The notes under the pieces are model-generated. The model was not told the DNA's origin, made no database searches, and was given only the letters and a program-made list of their open reading frames with translations. A program made the position numbers and the translations under genes. Of a DNA stretch of 64,000 nucleotides, positions 1-8,510 are shown one piece after another; positions within the stretch are counted from its first letter, which is position 1, and each line of letters starts with the position of its first letter. Source of the stretch: BM520 sp964474455 (GTDB taxonomy: Bacteria; Bacteroidota; Bacteroidia; Bacteroidales; BM520); assembly GCA_964474455.1 (NCBI GenBank), contig CAYYSU010000001.1:62001-126000 (forward strand), read 5' to 3'.

Positions 1-479
1 ATTGCAATCAGAATCCCCAATACTGACGCGGAAGCTCCCAGAGCAATAGAATTATCCATTTGCTGTTCAAAGACAGGAAATACGTTGAAGGAGAGAATAT
101 ATATTAATGCTCCGGCCAGACCACTGATGAAATAGACTCTTAAAAGATGACGTTCTGTCAGGTGTTGAAGAAATATCCTTCCTCCGATGAAGAGCATGTA
201 CATGTTAAAGAAGAGATGCCAGAACCTCTCATGCATGAACATATATGTTATTACCGTCCAGGGACGTCGCAGAAGCATCGCTATATCTGCCGGGACAGCC
301 ATGTAACGAATTGTCTCATAAACTACTTCGTCAGCGTTGAAAAGCCAAAGAAACTGCTTGAAAATCAAGAAGATCAACCATATCCCTATGTTGATGAGGA
401 TAAGTCGGGAAAGTAAACTCTTAGACTCAAAAAAATGACGGATATCCTGAATCCATCGCTGAAAGATTTGTGAATACAT
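1..479 (-). CDS. Rhomboid-family intramembrane protease, partial (3' end beyond the window)
   Basis: The minus-strand frame opens with ATG at 479 and stays open to base 1, giving about 159 residues of a multi-pass membrane protein. A hydrophobic segment follows residue 20. A motif HERFWHLFFNM near residue 105 matches the conserved HxxxN region of rhomboids, and GASAS near residues 148-152 places the likely catalytic serine at about Ser150. The catalytic histidine helix lies outside the window. It starts one base after the stop of the upstream rhomboid gene, so the two are almost certainly co-transcribed and translationally coupled. Rhomboids cleave transmembrane segments within the membrane; the substrate is unknown. 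I am confident of the family and less so that it is catalytically active, because the His side is not visible. Confidence 0.85.
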   Translation of the reverse strand, partial: MYSQIFQRWIQDIRHFFESKSLLSRLILINIGIWLIFLIFKQFLWLFNADEVVYETIRYMAVPADIAMLLRRPWTVITYMFMHERFWHLFFNMYMLFIGGRIFLQHLTERHLLRVYFISGLAGALIYILSFNVFPVFEQQMDNSIALGASASVLGILIA

Positions 480-480
480 A

Positions 481-1329
481 TTAATATATATTATGCTTAC
501 GCCAATAGCGGATCAGCAAGAAGCCAAAAATCATACCACCCAGGTGTGCAAAATGGGCTACGTTACTTGTGCTGTCAGCGAAACCGGCGATGAGCTCTAA
601 TGCTCCGTAAATAATAACAAACCACTTCGCTTTAAGCGGGAAGAGGAAGTAGATATATATCTCGGAATTGGGGAATAACATACCGAATGCCAGCAGCAAT
701 CCAAAGATGGCTCCCGAAGCACCAACCACATTAGGAAGGTTAAGGAAATGCTCTCTGTATTCTGAGATAAAATCCACGGAGGCCTGCAGAGCTGAGTGAT
801 TAGACGGATCCACTGACAACAGATTCGCCTGGTTCTGGAAGCTAAGAAAGTGATCCCAGATGATACCGCTACTGTCATTGAGATGGAATTTATGAGATGC
901 TATAAACTCCGACAAGTGTTGCATAGTAGGTTGATCCAGGAATGTATCCATCATATTTATTACCGGATTGATTTCAAACCATGCTACTACGTAATGTGTC
1001 AGTGCAGCGCCCACACCACATACCATATAGAATATCAAAAAACGCTGGCTACCCCATACATTCTCCAGTATCCTCCCGAACATCCATAGCGCAAACATAT
1101 TGAAGAACAGATGTGAAAAACTACCATGCATAAACATATACGTCACAAACTGGAACGGTCTGAATGCAGTGCCCAAGGGATATCGTAGCCCCAGAATATC
1201 TGTAATATCATTTCCCGTACTCATACCGACAAAGTATGTCCCTAGAAAAAATATTATGTTGAGAATCAGCAGATTTTTAACCACTGGAGGCAGGTTTCCG
1301 AACCCGCCGGGTCTGTATTGACTATTCAT
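481..1329 (-). CDS. Rhomboid family serine protease
   Basis: This 282-residue inner-membrane protein has the rhomboid hallmarks. HGSFSHLFFNM carries the conserved His/Asn of the second helix, GASGAIFG places the catalytic serine at Ser205, and AHFAHLGG places the catalytic histidine at His262. Several hydrophobic helices are visible. A hydrophilic insertion of roughly 75 residues (about 120-195) sits between the early helices and the serine helix, which makes it longer than a minimal rhomboid. It lies 10 nt after mutL and 1 nt before a second rhomboid gene. It should cleave membrane-anchored proteins within the bilayer; the natural substrate cannot be told from sequence. Confidence 0.93.
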   Translation of the reverse strand: MNSQYRPGGFGNLPPVVKNLLILNIIFFLGTYFVGMSTGNDITDILGLRYPLGTAFRPFQFVTYMFMHGSFSHLFFNMFALWMFGRILENVWGSQRFLIFYMVCGVGAALTHYVVAWFEINPVINMMDTFLDQPTMQHLSEFIASHKFHLNDSSGIIWDHFLSFQNQANLLSVDPSNHSALQASVDFISEYREHFLNLPNVVGASGAIFGLLLAFGMLFPNSEIYIYFLFPLKAKWFVIIYGALELIAGFADSTSNVAHFAHLGGMIFGFLLIRYWRKHNIY

Positions 1330-1339
1330 AAATTTATTG

Positions 1340-3163
1340 TTAGAACAACTCCGCCAACTTATTGACAGGCATAATAATTAATGTTTTCCCCCCGTCGAGA
1401 TCATTTTCCGGGGCGGCACATGCAAACAAAGAGTTTGCCAGTGTCTGCATCTCCTCTTGATTTAGTGTTTTTTTGTCACTTATTGACATACTTTTTGCCA
1501 TCGCCTTTGCCAGGCGTGTATGTCGGGCAGCAGTGCCGGGGCTTTCGTTTTTATATTGCTCCAGGGTGTTTTCCAGAGTCTCTATGATAAGATCCTGTGT
1601 CAAATCAGCAGGAATGCCATTAATAATAAAGCTATTACCACCGGCAGAAGTGATTTCAAAGCCAAGACGTAAAAATTGCTCGTCAAGCTCTTTTACCAAA
1701 CTGGCATCGGAGGCGTTGAGATGCCAGGTTTCCGGAAACATGGTTTTTTGACTACCCGGAGTGGCGTTTTCGAGGTTTTCCATAAAACTCTCAAAAAGAA
1801 TGCGCTGGTGCCCTTTACGTTGATCGATAATCATTAAACCAGATTTTATACTGGTAATTATATATCTGTTTTGTATTTGTAAAAATTGAGACTCTGCTTC
1901 TTCCTTAGTTTTTAAATCCGTCTCATCAGTTGATGCGTCAATACCCGGAATTTTGATATCAGTTTGTTGTTGCACCCCCGGGAAAGAGTCCGGAGAGAAC
2001 ATCTTCTCCCAGTTGGCACTATCCTGTTCACCTCTCTGGGGTATGTTGTCGGGATTTTTAAACGGGCTGTAATTGGGATCCACCTTAATTGTAGGTGTTT
2101 TAATTGGGGTGTTTTCTGAAGGTGGCGGTATGTTAATGCTCTGCTCGGTACTAAAATCCAAGGTAGGAGAGATGCTGAATTTACCAAAGGCCTGCTTTAC
2201 CGCCGAACGCAGAAATGAGTATATCAACCTTGCATCCAGGAAGTTGATTTCTGTTTTTGTTGGATGTATGTTGACATCAATATCTGCCGGGTCAACGTCA
2301 AAGAATATGAAATATGATGGAAAGGCGCCGTCAGGAATCAACTCCTCAAAAGCAGATTGTACAGCATGGTTTAGATATGGATGCCTTATAAATCTACCAT
2401 TTACGAAAAAGTATTGTTCACCTTTTGTTTTCTTTGCAAACTCCGGTTTACCAATAAAACCCGTAATCTTTATTTTCGTTGTCTGAGCTTCAACAGGCAC
2501 TATTTTTTCGTCATAATTCCCACCAAAAATTGCTACTATGCGCTGCTTTAGATTACCTCTCTTGAGTTGTAGTATTGGTTTGTCGTTGTGGAACAGATCC
2601 AAAATAGTCTGGGGGTTTGCTATTGCTATGCGTTGAAATTCTTCGATACAATGCCTTAGTTCTACATTATTCGATTTTAGGAAGTTTCTCCTTGCGGGGA
2701 CATTGAAAAAGAGGTTTTTTACCGCTATGGAAGTACCTGCCGGGCAAGATACCGGTTCCTGCTTAATGTTTTTTGAGCCTTCTATTACGATTTTCGTGCC
2801 CAGTTCCTCCTTTTTTTGTTTGGTTTTCATCTCTACCTGTGCCACCGCAGCTATTGATGCCAGTGCCTCTCCACGGAAGCCGAAGCTGTGCAGAGCGAAA
2901 AGATCTTTTGCCTCTGAAATCTTGGAGGTGGCATGTCGTTCGAAGCTCATCCGGGCATCTGAAGGACTCATACCCTTACCGTTATCAACGATTCGTATAA
3001 GCGCTTTTCCTGAATCTTTAAGAATAACCTGTATCTCGTCGGCACCGGAGTCAATAGAGTTTTCAACCAACTCTTTTAGTGCCGAGGCGGGGCGTTGCAC
3101 TACTTCACCGGCGGCTATCTGGTTGGCAACCGCATCGGGCAATAAATGAATAATATCAGACAT
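1340..3163 (-). CDS. mutL: DNA mismatch repair protein MutL
   Basis: This 607-residue protein begins with a GHKL ATPase: ELVENSIDSGA (ATP-binding Asn/Glu), DNGKGM, ATSKI and GFRGEAL are all within the first 110 residues. A transducer domain runs to about residue 330, followed by a low-complexity linker and a C-terminal dimerisation domain from about residue 430. MutL couples mismatch recognition by MutS to strand removal. The endonuclease site of nicking MutL proteins, DQHA-x2-E-x4-E, is degenerate here: the aligned stretch from residue 447 reads DQRKGHQRILFE, and no CPHGRP motif is present near the C-terminus. The enzyme may therefore not nick DNA itself. It is the second gene of a four-gene operon, 5 nt after a small membrane protein. 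Confidence 0.97.
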   Translation of the reverse strand: MSDIIHLLPDAVANQIAAGEVVQRPASALKELVENSIDSGADEIQVILKDSGKALIRIVDNGKGMSPSDARMSFERHATSKISEAKDLFALHSFGFRGEALASIAAVAQVEMKTKQKKEELGTKIVIEGSKNIKQEPVSCPAGTSIAVKNLFFNVPARRNFLKSNNVELRHCIEEFQRIAIANPQTILDLFHNDKPILQLKRGNLKQRIVAIFGGNYDEKIVPVEAQTTKIKITGFIGKPEFAKKTKGEQYFFVNGRFIRHPYLNHAVQSAFEELIPDGAFPSYFIFFDVDPADIDVNIHPTKTEINFLDARLIYSFLRSAVKQAFGKFSISPTLDFSTEQSINIPPPSENTPIKTPTIKVDPNYSPFKNPDNIPQRGEQDSANWEKMFSPDSFPGVQQQTDIKIPGIDASTDETDLKTKEEAESQFLQIQNRYIITSIKSGLMIIDQRKGHQRILFESFMENLENATPGSQKTMFPETWHLNASDASLVKELDEQFLRLGFEITSAGGNSFIINGIPADLTQDLIIETLENTLEQYKNESPGTAARHTRLAKAMAKSMSISDKKTLNQEEMQTLANSLFACAAPENDLDGGKTLIIMPVNKLAELF

Positions 3164-3168
3164 TCAGC

Positions 3169-3441
3169 TTAGAATATTTTAACAAAGAATATTAATACGA
3201 TTAAAATAGCTGCTATGGCAAGATATATCAGTGTTGTGGTTATATTCCTGCGATCATTTTTTTTTCGATCCTCTTTATGCCAGGCGCTGTTCATGCTGCC
3301 TTTTATCCTGTCCTCAGCTGTAAGCTTCCCATCTTCACGCATCATTCTACGTTTTTCAAGCTCCTCTTTTCTGGGATCGTAATACCTGGAAGGGAAATTG
3401 AAACGCTTCGGCTTTGGTGTCTTTGAAAAAACTATTTTCAT
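3169..3441 (-). CDS. Small conserved membrane-anchored protein of unknown function
   Basis: This protein has 90 residues. A basic, charged N-terminal part (PKRFNFPSRYYDPRKEELE near residues 12-30) is followed by a single hydrophobic helix over the last 25 residues, so it is likely tail-anchored with the charged part in the cytoplasm. I recall similar short Bacteroidota proteins near mutL that are sometimes mislabelled as a riboflavin synthase subunit; nothing here supports that activity. It is the first gene of the operon with mutL and the two rhomboids, and a -7 promoter box lies 17 nt upstream of the start codon. Function unknown. Confidence 0.8.
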   Translation of the reverse strand: MKIVFSKTPKPKRFNFPSRYYDPRKEELEKRRMMREDGKLTAEDRIKGSMNSAWHKEDRKKNDRRNITTTLIYLAIAAILIVLIFFVKIF

Positions 3442-3457
3442 ATTTCAAATATTTCTA

Positions 3458-3465
3458 CAAAGATA
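3458..3465 (-). promoter_or_regulatory. -7 promoter box for the small protein/mutL/rhomboid operon
   Basis: The minus strand reads TATCTTTG, an exact match to the Bacteroidota -7 consensus TAnnTTTG, 17 nt upstream of the start at 3441. No clear TTG is seen at -33. It is one half of a divergent pair with the box at 3483-3490. Confidence 0.6.
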
Positions 3466-3482
3466 AGATTTTTTGAAAAGCT

Positions 3483-3490
3483 TACCTTTG
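3483..3490 (+). promoter_or_regulatory. -7 promoter box for the metal-chelate/cobalamin uptake operon
   Basis: TACCTTTG matches TAnnTTTG exactly and lies 37 nt upstream of the binding-protein start at 3527. The -33 region has no convincing TTG. No riboswitch fits in the short gap, so I see no direct sign of cobalamin control. Confidence 0.6.
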
Positions 3491-3526
3491 CATCCTGAAC
3501 GTCATTTATAACCATTTTATTATTAT

Positions 3527-4624
3527 ATGATAATTTCACATCTCAAAATAATAACACTACTGGTTCTGATATTGTTTTCCTCAGGATGCAATAGAAAAAC
3601 AACACATTCAGTAGATTATTTTACAGAGAAGCCCGATTATGCTGAGCGCTTTTATATTGATGTTAAGAATGATGTGGTTGTATTGATTGACGAATCAAAA
3701 AATAGTGTTATATCTTTTGATAGCTCACAATCCCGGTCGTTGGATACCACCGTGATAGACCGCATATCTCCACGGTATATCTGCCTCTCTTCTACTCATA
3801 TCGCATTCCTGACACAGTTGGGTGAAGAAAAAAATATTGTAGGTACAACAGATTCTTTGTTCATATTTAACACAAAAGTAGAGAGCCTGATACGACATGG
3901 AGATATACAAGTTGTCTCTAATGGCGCCGGACTGAACGAAGAGTTGATATTGGAGCTAGAACCAACAGTTATCTTTACGGATCGTATGAGAGCCAATGAG
4001 ATGAACCTTTTTATCAGGCAGGGAATTCCTGTGGTTTATATTGAGGAGTATCGTGAGGTTTCGCCCCTGGCAAGGGCAGAGTGGCTGCGTGTTTTCGGTC
4101 ATATTACCGGAAAAATTGCTCTTGCGGATAGTGTTTTTAGTAGTATAGAAGATAAATATCTTGAAATAGTTAAAAAGGTGCAGGCGATGACGGAGCCTAA
4201 GCCGACAATTTTTGGTGGAATGGAGTATCAGGGGGTGTGGTATATTAGTGGTGGAAAAAGTTATATATCAGAATTATATGCCCATGCCGGGGCGAGTTAT
4301 CTTTTCCTTGATAATGATAAAAGTGCCAGTATCCCGAGAGATTTTGAGGTCGTATATGATAAAGGTGCCAATGCTGATTTTTGGCGCATTATCTATGGCA
4401 GTGCAGATACCATAGGATATGATGATCTTGGCGCATTGAATATTCATTATCGTGATTTTTTAGCATATAAAAATAAAAACGTTATTTTGTGTAATCCTTC
4501 TTTGACACCCTATTTCGAGCTGGGTGTTTTAGAACCACATATTATTCTTTCGGACTTGGTATATGCCATCCATCCGGAACTGTTAAAGGGTTATCATCCA
4601 AAGTATTATTATATTTTAAAGTAA
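3527..4624 (+). CDS. ABC transporter substrate-binding lipoprotein (BtuF/FepB-like)
   Basis: This is a 365-residue periplasmic binding protein of the class that captures cobalamin, haem or ferric siderophores. The N-terminus is a lipoprotein signal ending in a lipobox SSGC with the lipidated Cys at about residue 21. The body has the two-lobe pattern typical of PF01497, including a central GAGLNEELILELEPTVIF segment where the family has its NxExIlaLkPDLVi motif. It is followed 1 nt later by a FecCD-type permease and then an ATPase, so it delivers ligand to a complete importer. Sequence alone does not separate cobalamin from iron-chelate substrates. No TonB-dependent receptor is adjacent. Confidence 0.88.
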   Translation: MIISHLKIITLLVLILFSSGCNRKTTHSVDYFTEKPDYAERFYIDVKNDVVVLIDESKNSVISFDSSQSRSLDTTVIDRISPRYICLSSTHIAFLTQLGEEKNIVGTTDSLFIFNTKVESLIRHGDIQVVSNGAGLNEELILELEPTVIFTDRMRANEMNLFIRQGIPVVYIEEYREVSPLARAEWLRVFGHITGKIALADSVFSSIEDKYLEIVKKVQAMTEPKPTIFGGMEYQGVWYISGGKSYISELYAHAGASYLFLDNDKSASIPRDFEVVYDKGANADFWRIIYGSADTIGYDDLGALNIHYRDFLAYKNKNVILCNPSLTPYFELGVLEPHIILSDLVYAIHPELLKGYHPKYYYILK

Positions 4625-4625
4625 T

Positions 4626-5657
4626 ATGAATAAGACCAGAAACCGGAATATTTTAATTACCACGTTGCTTCTTTTTATGGGGTTACTACTATTTGTGGTA
4701 AATATTTTTCTTGGCTCGGTATCCATCCCTGTATCCGAGGTGTTGGGGGCTCTTTTTGGAGAAGAGCTTAGCCGTACATCGTGGAATACTATTATTATGG
4801 ATTCCCGTCTGCCCATGGCTCTTACAGCGTTTCTTGCCGGTAGCGCACTTTCAGTAAGCGGCCTTTTAATGCAAACAATGTTCAGAAATCCACTGGCCGG
4901 TCCATCGGTGCTGGGTGTGACATCAGGCGCCAGCCTCGGAGTGGCACTGGTAATACTTCTGGCCGGAGGAGCGTTGTCGCAATATCTGTTTATCTCTAAC
5001 CTTAGCATTATCCTGGCAGCATTCCTGGGTGCCGGAATCGTTATCCTAGCTCTGGTATTTATATCCGCAAGAGTGGGGAATAACATCATAATTCTGATTA
5101 TTGGATTGATGATTGGCTATGCGGTATCCTCGGTGGTAAGTGTTCTTCAGTTTTTTTCCGCTGACCACGACCTTCATGCCTACGTAATCTGGGGTATGGG
5201 GAGCTTCTCCCAGGTGGGATGGCAAAATATGATGTGGTTCCTTGTCATAATAGTGATTGGACTTATTTCGTCAGTGTTATTGATAAAGCCTTTAAATATT
5301 ATGCTCCTGGGAGATAATTATGCTCACAACCTGGGGCTGAATATGAAACATGCCCGTATTATTGTCATCTCTGTTGCCGGTGTTTTGGCAGCTGTGGTGA
5401 CGGCCTTTTGTGGTCCGGTAGCATTTCTTGGCATCGCCGTGCCTCATATCGCGCGTAATCTTTATAATAGTAATGACCATAAGGTGTTGGTTCCGGGAGC
5501 TATTCTGGCCGGTGGAGCGTTTGCCCTGTTGTGTAATCTTATCTCCCGTCTGCCCGGTGCAATGGGTGCATTGCCGGTAAATGCTATTAGCTCGTTGATA
5601 GGTGCTCCAATTGTCGTATGGGTGATCTTTAGAAATAGAATCAGGGAGGCAGAATGA
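4626..5657 (+). CDS. FecCD-family ABC transporter permease (BtuC-like)
   Basis: This 343-residue protein consists of about ten hydrophobic segments. Family signatures are visible: GSALSVSGLLMQTMFRNPLA near residue 78 and the cytoplasmic coupling motif around GPVAFLGIAVPHIARNL near residue 265, followed by the usual LLCNLISRLPG segment. It forms the inner-membrane channel of the importer encoded by the three-gene operon. It starts 1 nt after the binding protein stops, and its last codons overlap the ATPase start by 4 nt, which indicates translational coupling. The family imports cobalamin, haem or Fe-siderophores. Confidence 0.93.
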   Translation: MNKTRNRNILITTLLLFMGLLLFVVNIFLGSVSIPVSEVLGALFGEELSRTSWNTIIMDSRLPMALTAFLAGSALSVSGLLMQTMFRNPLAGPSVLGVTSGASLGVALVILLAGGALSQYLFISNLSIILAAFLGAGIVILALVFISARVGNNIIILIIGLMIGYAVSSVVSVLQFFSADHDLHAYVIWGMGSFSQVGWQNMMWFLVIIVIGLISSVLLIKPLNIMLLGDNYAHNLGLNMKHARIIVISVAGVLAAVVTAFCGPVAFLGIAVPHIARNLYNSNDHKVLVPGAILAGGAFALLCNLISRLPGAMGALPVNAISSLIGAPIVVWVIFRNRIREAE

Positions 5658-6682
5658 AAGGAAAAAGAGATTTAAACAATGCACGAAAACTTATTCTCCA
5701 GGCTTACAACCTGTCGGTAGGATACGAACAAGGAAAAGATGTCAAAGAGGTTCAAAAGGGCTTGCGTTTGAAGATGTTTACAGGTGAACTGGTGTGTCTT
5801 CTGGGGCCTAACGGAGCAGGAAAATCAACACTGTTGCGAAGCCTGTGCGGAATGCAGAAAATCCTTTCCGGGGAGGTGAAAGTTGATGGAAAGAAGTTGA
5901 ATGACTATTCTGTCAGGGAGCTCTCCACAGTGGTTAGCGCTGTCCTTACCGACAGAGTATCCATAGAACATATGAGTGTGTATGCCATGGTGGCAATGGG
6001 GAGATATCCTTATACCGGATACTTCGGACGTTTGTCGGTACTTGATCATGAGATTATTGAAGAAGCTATTTTACTTGCAGGAATAGGAGGTCTGCGTGAC
6101 AGATACCTCGACCAACTGAGCGACGGTGAACGACAAAAGGTGATGATCGCCAGAGCGCTGGCTCAGGAAACGCCATTTATTATCCTTGATGAACCAATGG
6201 CCTTTTTGGATTTTCCCTCCAAACTGGAGCTTATGCAGATATTGCGAAAACTTGCTTCAGAGCACAATAAAGCTATCCTGATGACAACACACGATCTCAG
6301 CTTATCAATACAAAGTGCCGACTGGATATGGCTTATAGGCGAAAACCAGCGTATTAAAAGAGGTGTCCCCGAAGACCTTGTGCTAAAGGGTGATTTTGCC
6401 AACTTTTTTAGGAAAGATGATATCCGCTTTGACATGAATACCGGTGAGTTTCGAATTGAGAATAGCTCAGGTCAGAAGATTAGTGTTCGGGGCAGTGGAA
6501 TATACGGCACATGGGTGCGAAAAGCGCTGCAACGTAAAGGATATCAGATTGTCAATGCAAGTAAAGGCCGTGAACAGATTTTTATTACTGATAAAAAAGA
6601 TCTGGAGATAATAGTGCGACATGAAGGTAAAGAGAAAATTGTGAACTCTATTAAAGAATTATTGTTACAAATTCCTGAATAA
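5654..6682 (+). CDS. ABC transporter ATP-binding protein (BtuD/FepC-like) with C-terminal extension
   Basis: The first ~255 residues form a complete ABC ATPase: Walker A GPNGAGKST near residue 51, signature LSDGERQKVMIARALAQ near residue 154, Walker B FIILDEP and a switch histidine in TTHDLSLS. It powers the permease encoded just upstream (4-nt overlap). After the ATPase core there are about 85 extra residues with an alternating beta/alpha pattern and no motif I recognise. Plain FepC/BtuD proteins are usually near 250-265 residues, so this tail is an addition that may be regulatory. The amidohydrolase gene follows after 4 nt. Confidence 0.93.
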   Translation: MKGKRDLNNARKLILQAYNLSVGYEQGKDVKEVQKGLRLKMFTGELVCLLGPNGAGKSTLLRSLCGMQKILSGEVKVDGKKLNDYSVRELSTVVSAVLTDRVSIEHMSVYAMVAMGRYPYTGYFGRLSVLDHEIIEEAILLAGIGGLRDRYLDQLSDGERQKVMIARALAQETPFIILDEPMAFLDFPSKLELMQILRKLASEHNKAILMTTHDLSLSIQSADWIWLIGENQRIKRGVPEDLVLKGDFANFFRKDDIRFDMNTGEFRIENSSGQKISVRGSGIYGTWVRKALQRKGYQIVNASKGREQIFITDKKDLEIIVRHEGKEKIVNSIKELLLQIPE

Positions 6683-6686
6683 TACA

Positions 6687-8330
6687 ATGAAAAATATTTA
6701 TTTTATCGTTATTGCTATGCTTATGTTTTCATCCTGCTCGATAAAAGAAGCAGAAGTGCTTCTGAAAAATGGTACCATTTATACCGTTGATTCTACTTTT
6801 AGTGTGGCATCAGGAATGGTGTATGACAACGGAAAAATTTTGGAGACGGGTGACTGGCAGGAGCTACAGAAAAAATATCATGCAAGAATTGAAATCGACC
6901 TGAAGGGAAAGTATGTCTATCCGGGTTTTATTGATGCTCACTCACATTTCTATGGTTATGGGTCGTTTCTGAGAATGGCAGACCTCACAGGAGCAAAGTC
7001 GTTTGACGATGTATTGTTGCGACTTCAGAATCATGCTGAAATGTTTCCCGGAGAATGGCTCGTGGGACGTGGCTGGGATCAGAATAACTGGCCGGAAAAG
7101 GTGTTTCCAACAAAAAAAAGCCTCGACGAGCTTTTTCCAGACAAAAAAGTGGTACTGATACGCGTGGACGGTCACGCAGTATTGGCAAATTCCAATGTCC
7201 TTCAGATTGCCGGAGTTCATAAAGAGACTCGCCTTGATGGGGGAGAGGTTGTTTTGAAGGATGGCGAACCCACAGGTGTTTTGCTGGATAAAGGTGCTGA
7301 CATAATTCGAGATTTGGTGCCGGAACTCAACAATGAAGAGAAACGTAATGCTATTCTTCAGGCACAGACTAATTGCTTTACTGTGGGCCTTACCTCCGTT
7401 TGTGATGCCGGACTGGATGCCGATATGATAGACTTGTATCATGCGATGCACGAAAAAGGAGAGTTGAGGATGCGCATATATGCGATGCTCAACCCCGGCA
7501 GTGAAAACGAAAGTAGATACATGAAGAATGGCCCCTTTATGACAGACTACCTGACGGTGCGCTCTGTGAAGCTATATGCCGACGGCGCCCTGGGATCACG
7601 TGGTGCGGCCATGCTGGAATCATATTCTGATGACCCTGATAATACCGGAATCTTTGTGATCTCAGAGAATGAAATGAGAGATGTTTGTAACAGAGCTTAT
7701 GCTGCAGAATTTCAGGTAAACACTCATGCAATAGGTGACGCGGCAAACAGAATGGTGTTGAATATTTATAGTGAGTTCCTTGACGGGAAAAACGACCGGC
7801 GTTGGAGAATCGAGCATGCACAGACGATACATCCTGATGATCTTTCTCTTTTTGGTGATAATTCTATCATCCCTTCCATACAGACTACACACTGCACCTC
7901 TGATATGATTTGGGCCCGCGAACGACTCAATGAGCGCATTAATAATGCATATATCTATAAGGATTTATTGCTTCAAAATGGATGGCTTCCCAATGGTACT
8001 GATTTCCCTATTGAGGATATCAGTCCGTTGAAGACTTTCTATTCTGCTGTATTCAGAAGAAATACCGATGGCTGGCCGGAACAGGGATTTCAAATGGAGA
8101 ATGCACTATCTCGGGAAGAGGCTCTTCGTTCTATTACTATTTGGGCCGCAAAAGCAGAGTTTAATGAGCATGTTAAAGGCTCTCTGGAGGCTGGAAAAAT
8201 GGCGGATTTTGTAGTTCTTAATAATGATATACTTAACACCGATGAAGATAATGTGTTGAGCACCAAAGTGCTTGCTACATTTGTTGATGGAGAGCTTATG
8301 ATAAAAGATAAATCATTAGAGTGGTATTAA
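6687..8330 (+). CDS. Amidohydrolase family lipoprotein (YtcJ-like)
   Basis: This 547-residue protein belongs to the metal-dependent amidohydrolase superfamily (Amidohydro_3, YtcJ type). Metal-site elements are present in order: GFIDAHSHFYG (HxH) near residue 88, KLYADGALGSR in the middle where the family has its bridging residue, NTHAIGDAANR, RWRIEHAQ and a late aspartate in NGTDFPIED. The N-terminus has a lipobox-like FSSC, so it is probably a lipid-anchored envelope enzyme, unlike most YtcJ relatives. It follows the ABC transporter ATPase by 4 nt and ends the operon. The substrate is unknown; relatives hydrolyse amide bonds in varied small molecules. Confidence 0.85.
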   Translation: MKNIYFIVIAMLMFSSCSIKEAEVLLKNGTIYTVDSTFSVASGMVYDNGKILETGDWQELQKKYHARIEIDLKGKYVYPGFIDAHSHFYGYGSFLRMADLTGAKSFDDVLLRLQNHAEMFPGEWLVGRGWDQNNWPEKVFPTKKSLDELFPDKKVVLIRVDGHAVLANSNVLQIAGVHKETRLDGGEVVLKDGEPTGVLLDKGADIIRDLVPELNNEEKRNAILQAQTNCFTVGLTSVCDAGLDADMIDLYHAMHEKGELRMRIYAMLNPGSENESRYMKNGPFMTDYLTVRSVKLYADGALGSRGAAMLESYSDDPDNTGIFVISENEMRDVCNRAYAAEFQVNTHAIGDAANRMVLNIYSEFLDGKNDRRWRIEHAQTIHPDDLSLFGDNSIIPSIQTTHCTSDMIWARERLNERINNAYIYKDLLLQNGWLPNGTDFPIEDISPLKTFYSAVFRRNTDGWPEQGFQMENALSREEALRSITIWAAKAEFNEHVKGSLEAGKMADFVVLNNDILNTDEDNVLSTKVLATFVDGELMIKDKSLEWY

Positions 8331-8473
8331 TTATTTTTTTATCTTCGTCGCCCAAAAACAGAGCATAACCGTCCGTAAGTGAAAACTTTTTATCTCTGAA
8401 AGACGTTTATACTATAGCATCAGAGTATTTTCCGGAAATAAATTCTAAAAATACATGATGCACTTTTCCGAGT

Positions 8474-8503
8474 ACCGGATTCCATAAGGGATCCGGTTTT
8501 TTT
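8474..8503 (+). terminator. Rho-independent terminator
   Basis: A 10-bp stem (ACCGGATTCC with GGGATCCGGT, one G-T pair) closes over an ATAA loop and runs into seven T residues on the plus strand. It lies 144 nt after the amidohydrolase stop and just before the convergent end of glpK. The 8331-8473 stretch between holds no gene I can recognise. Confidence 0.8.
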
Positions 8504-8510
8504 GTTGCCA

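Noticed and set aside
481..3163. Several 60-150 codon plus-strand frames inside the rhomboid and mutL genes
   Set aside because: They are antisense shadows of strongly supported genes and show no motifs.
3442..3526. Possible cobalamin riboswitch before the importer operon
   Set aside because: The gap is only 85 nt, holds two promoter boxes and lacks the B12-box; too short for that element.
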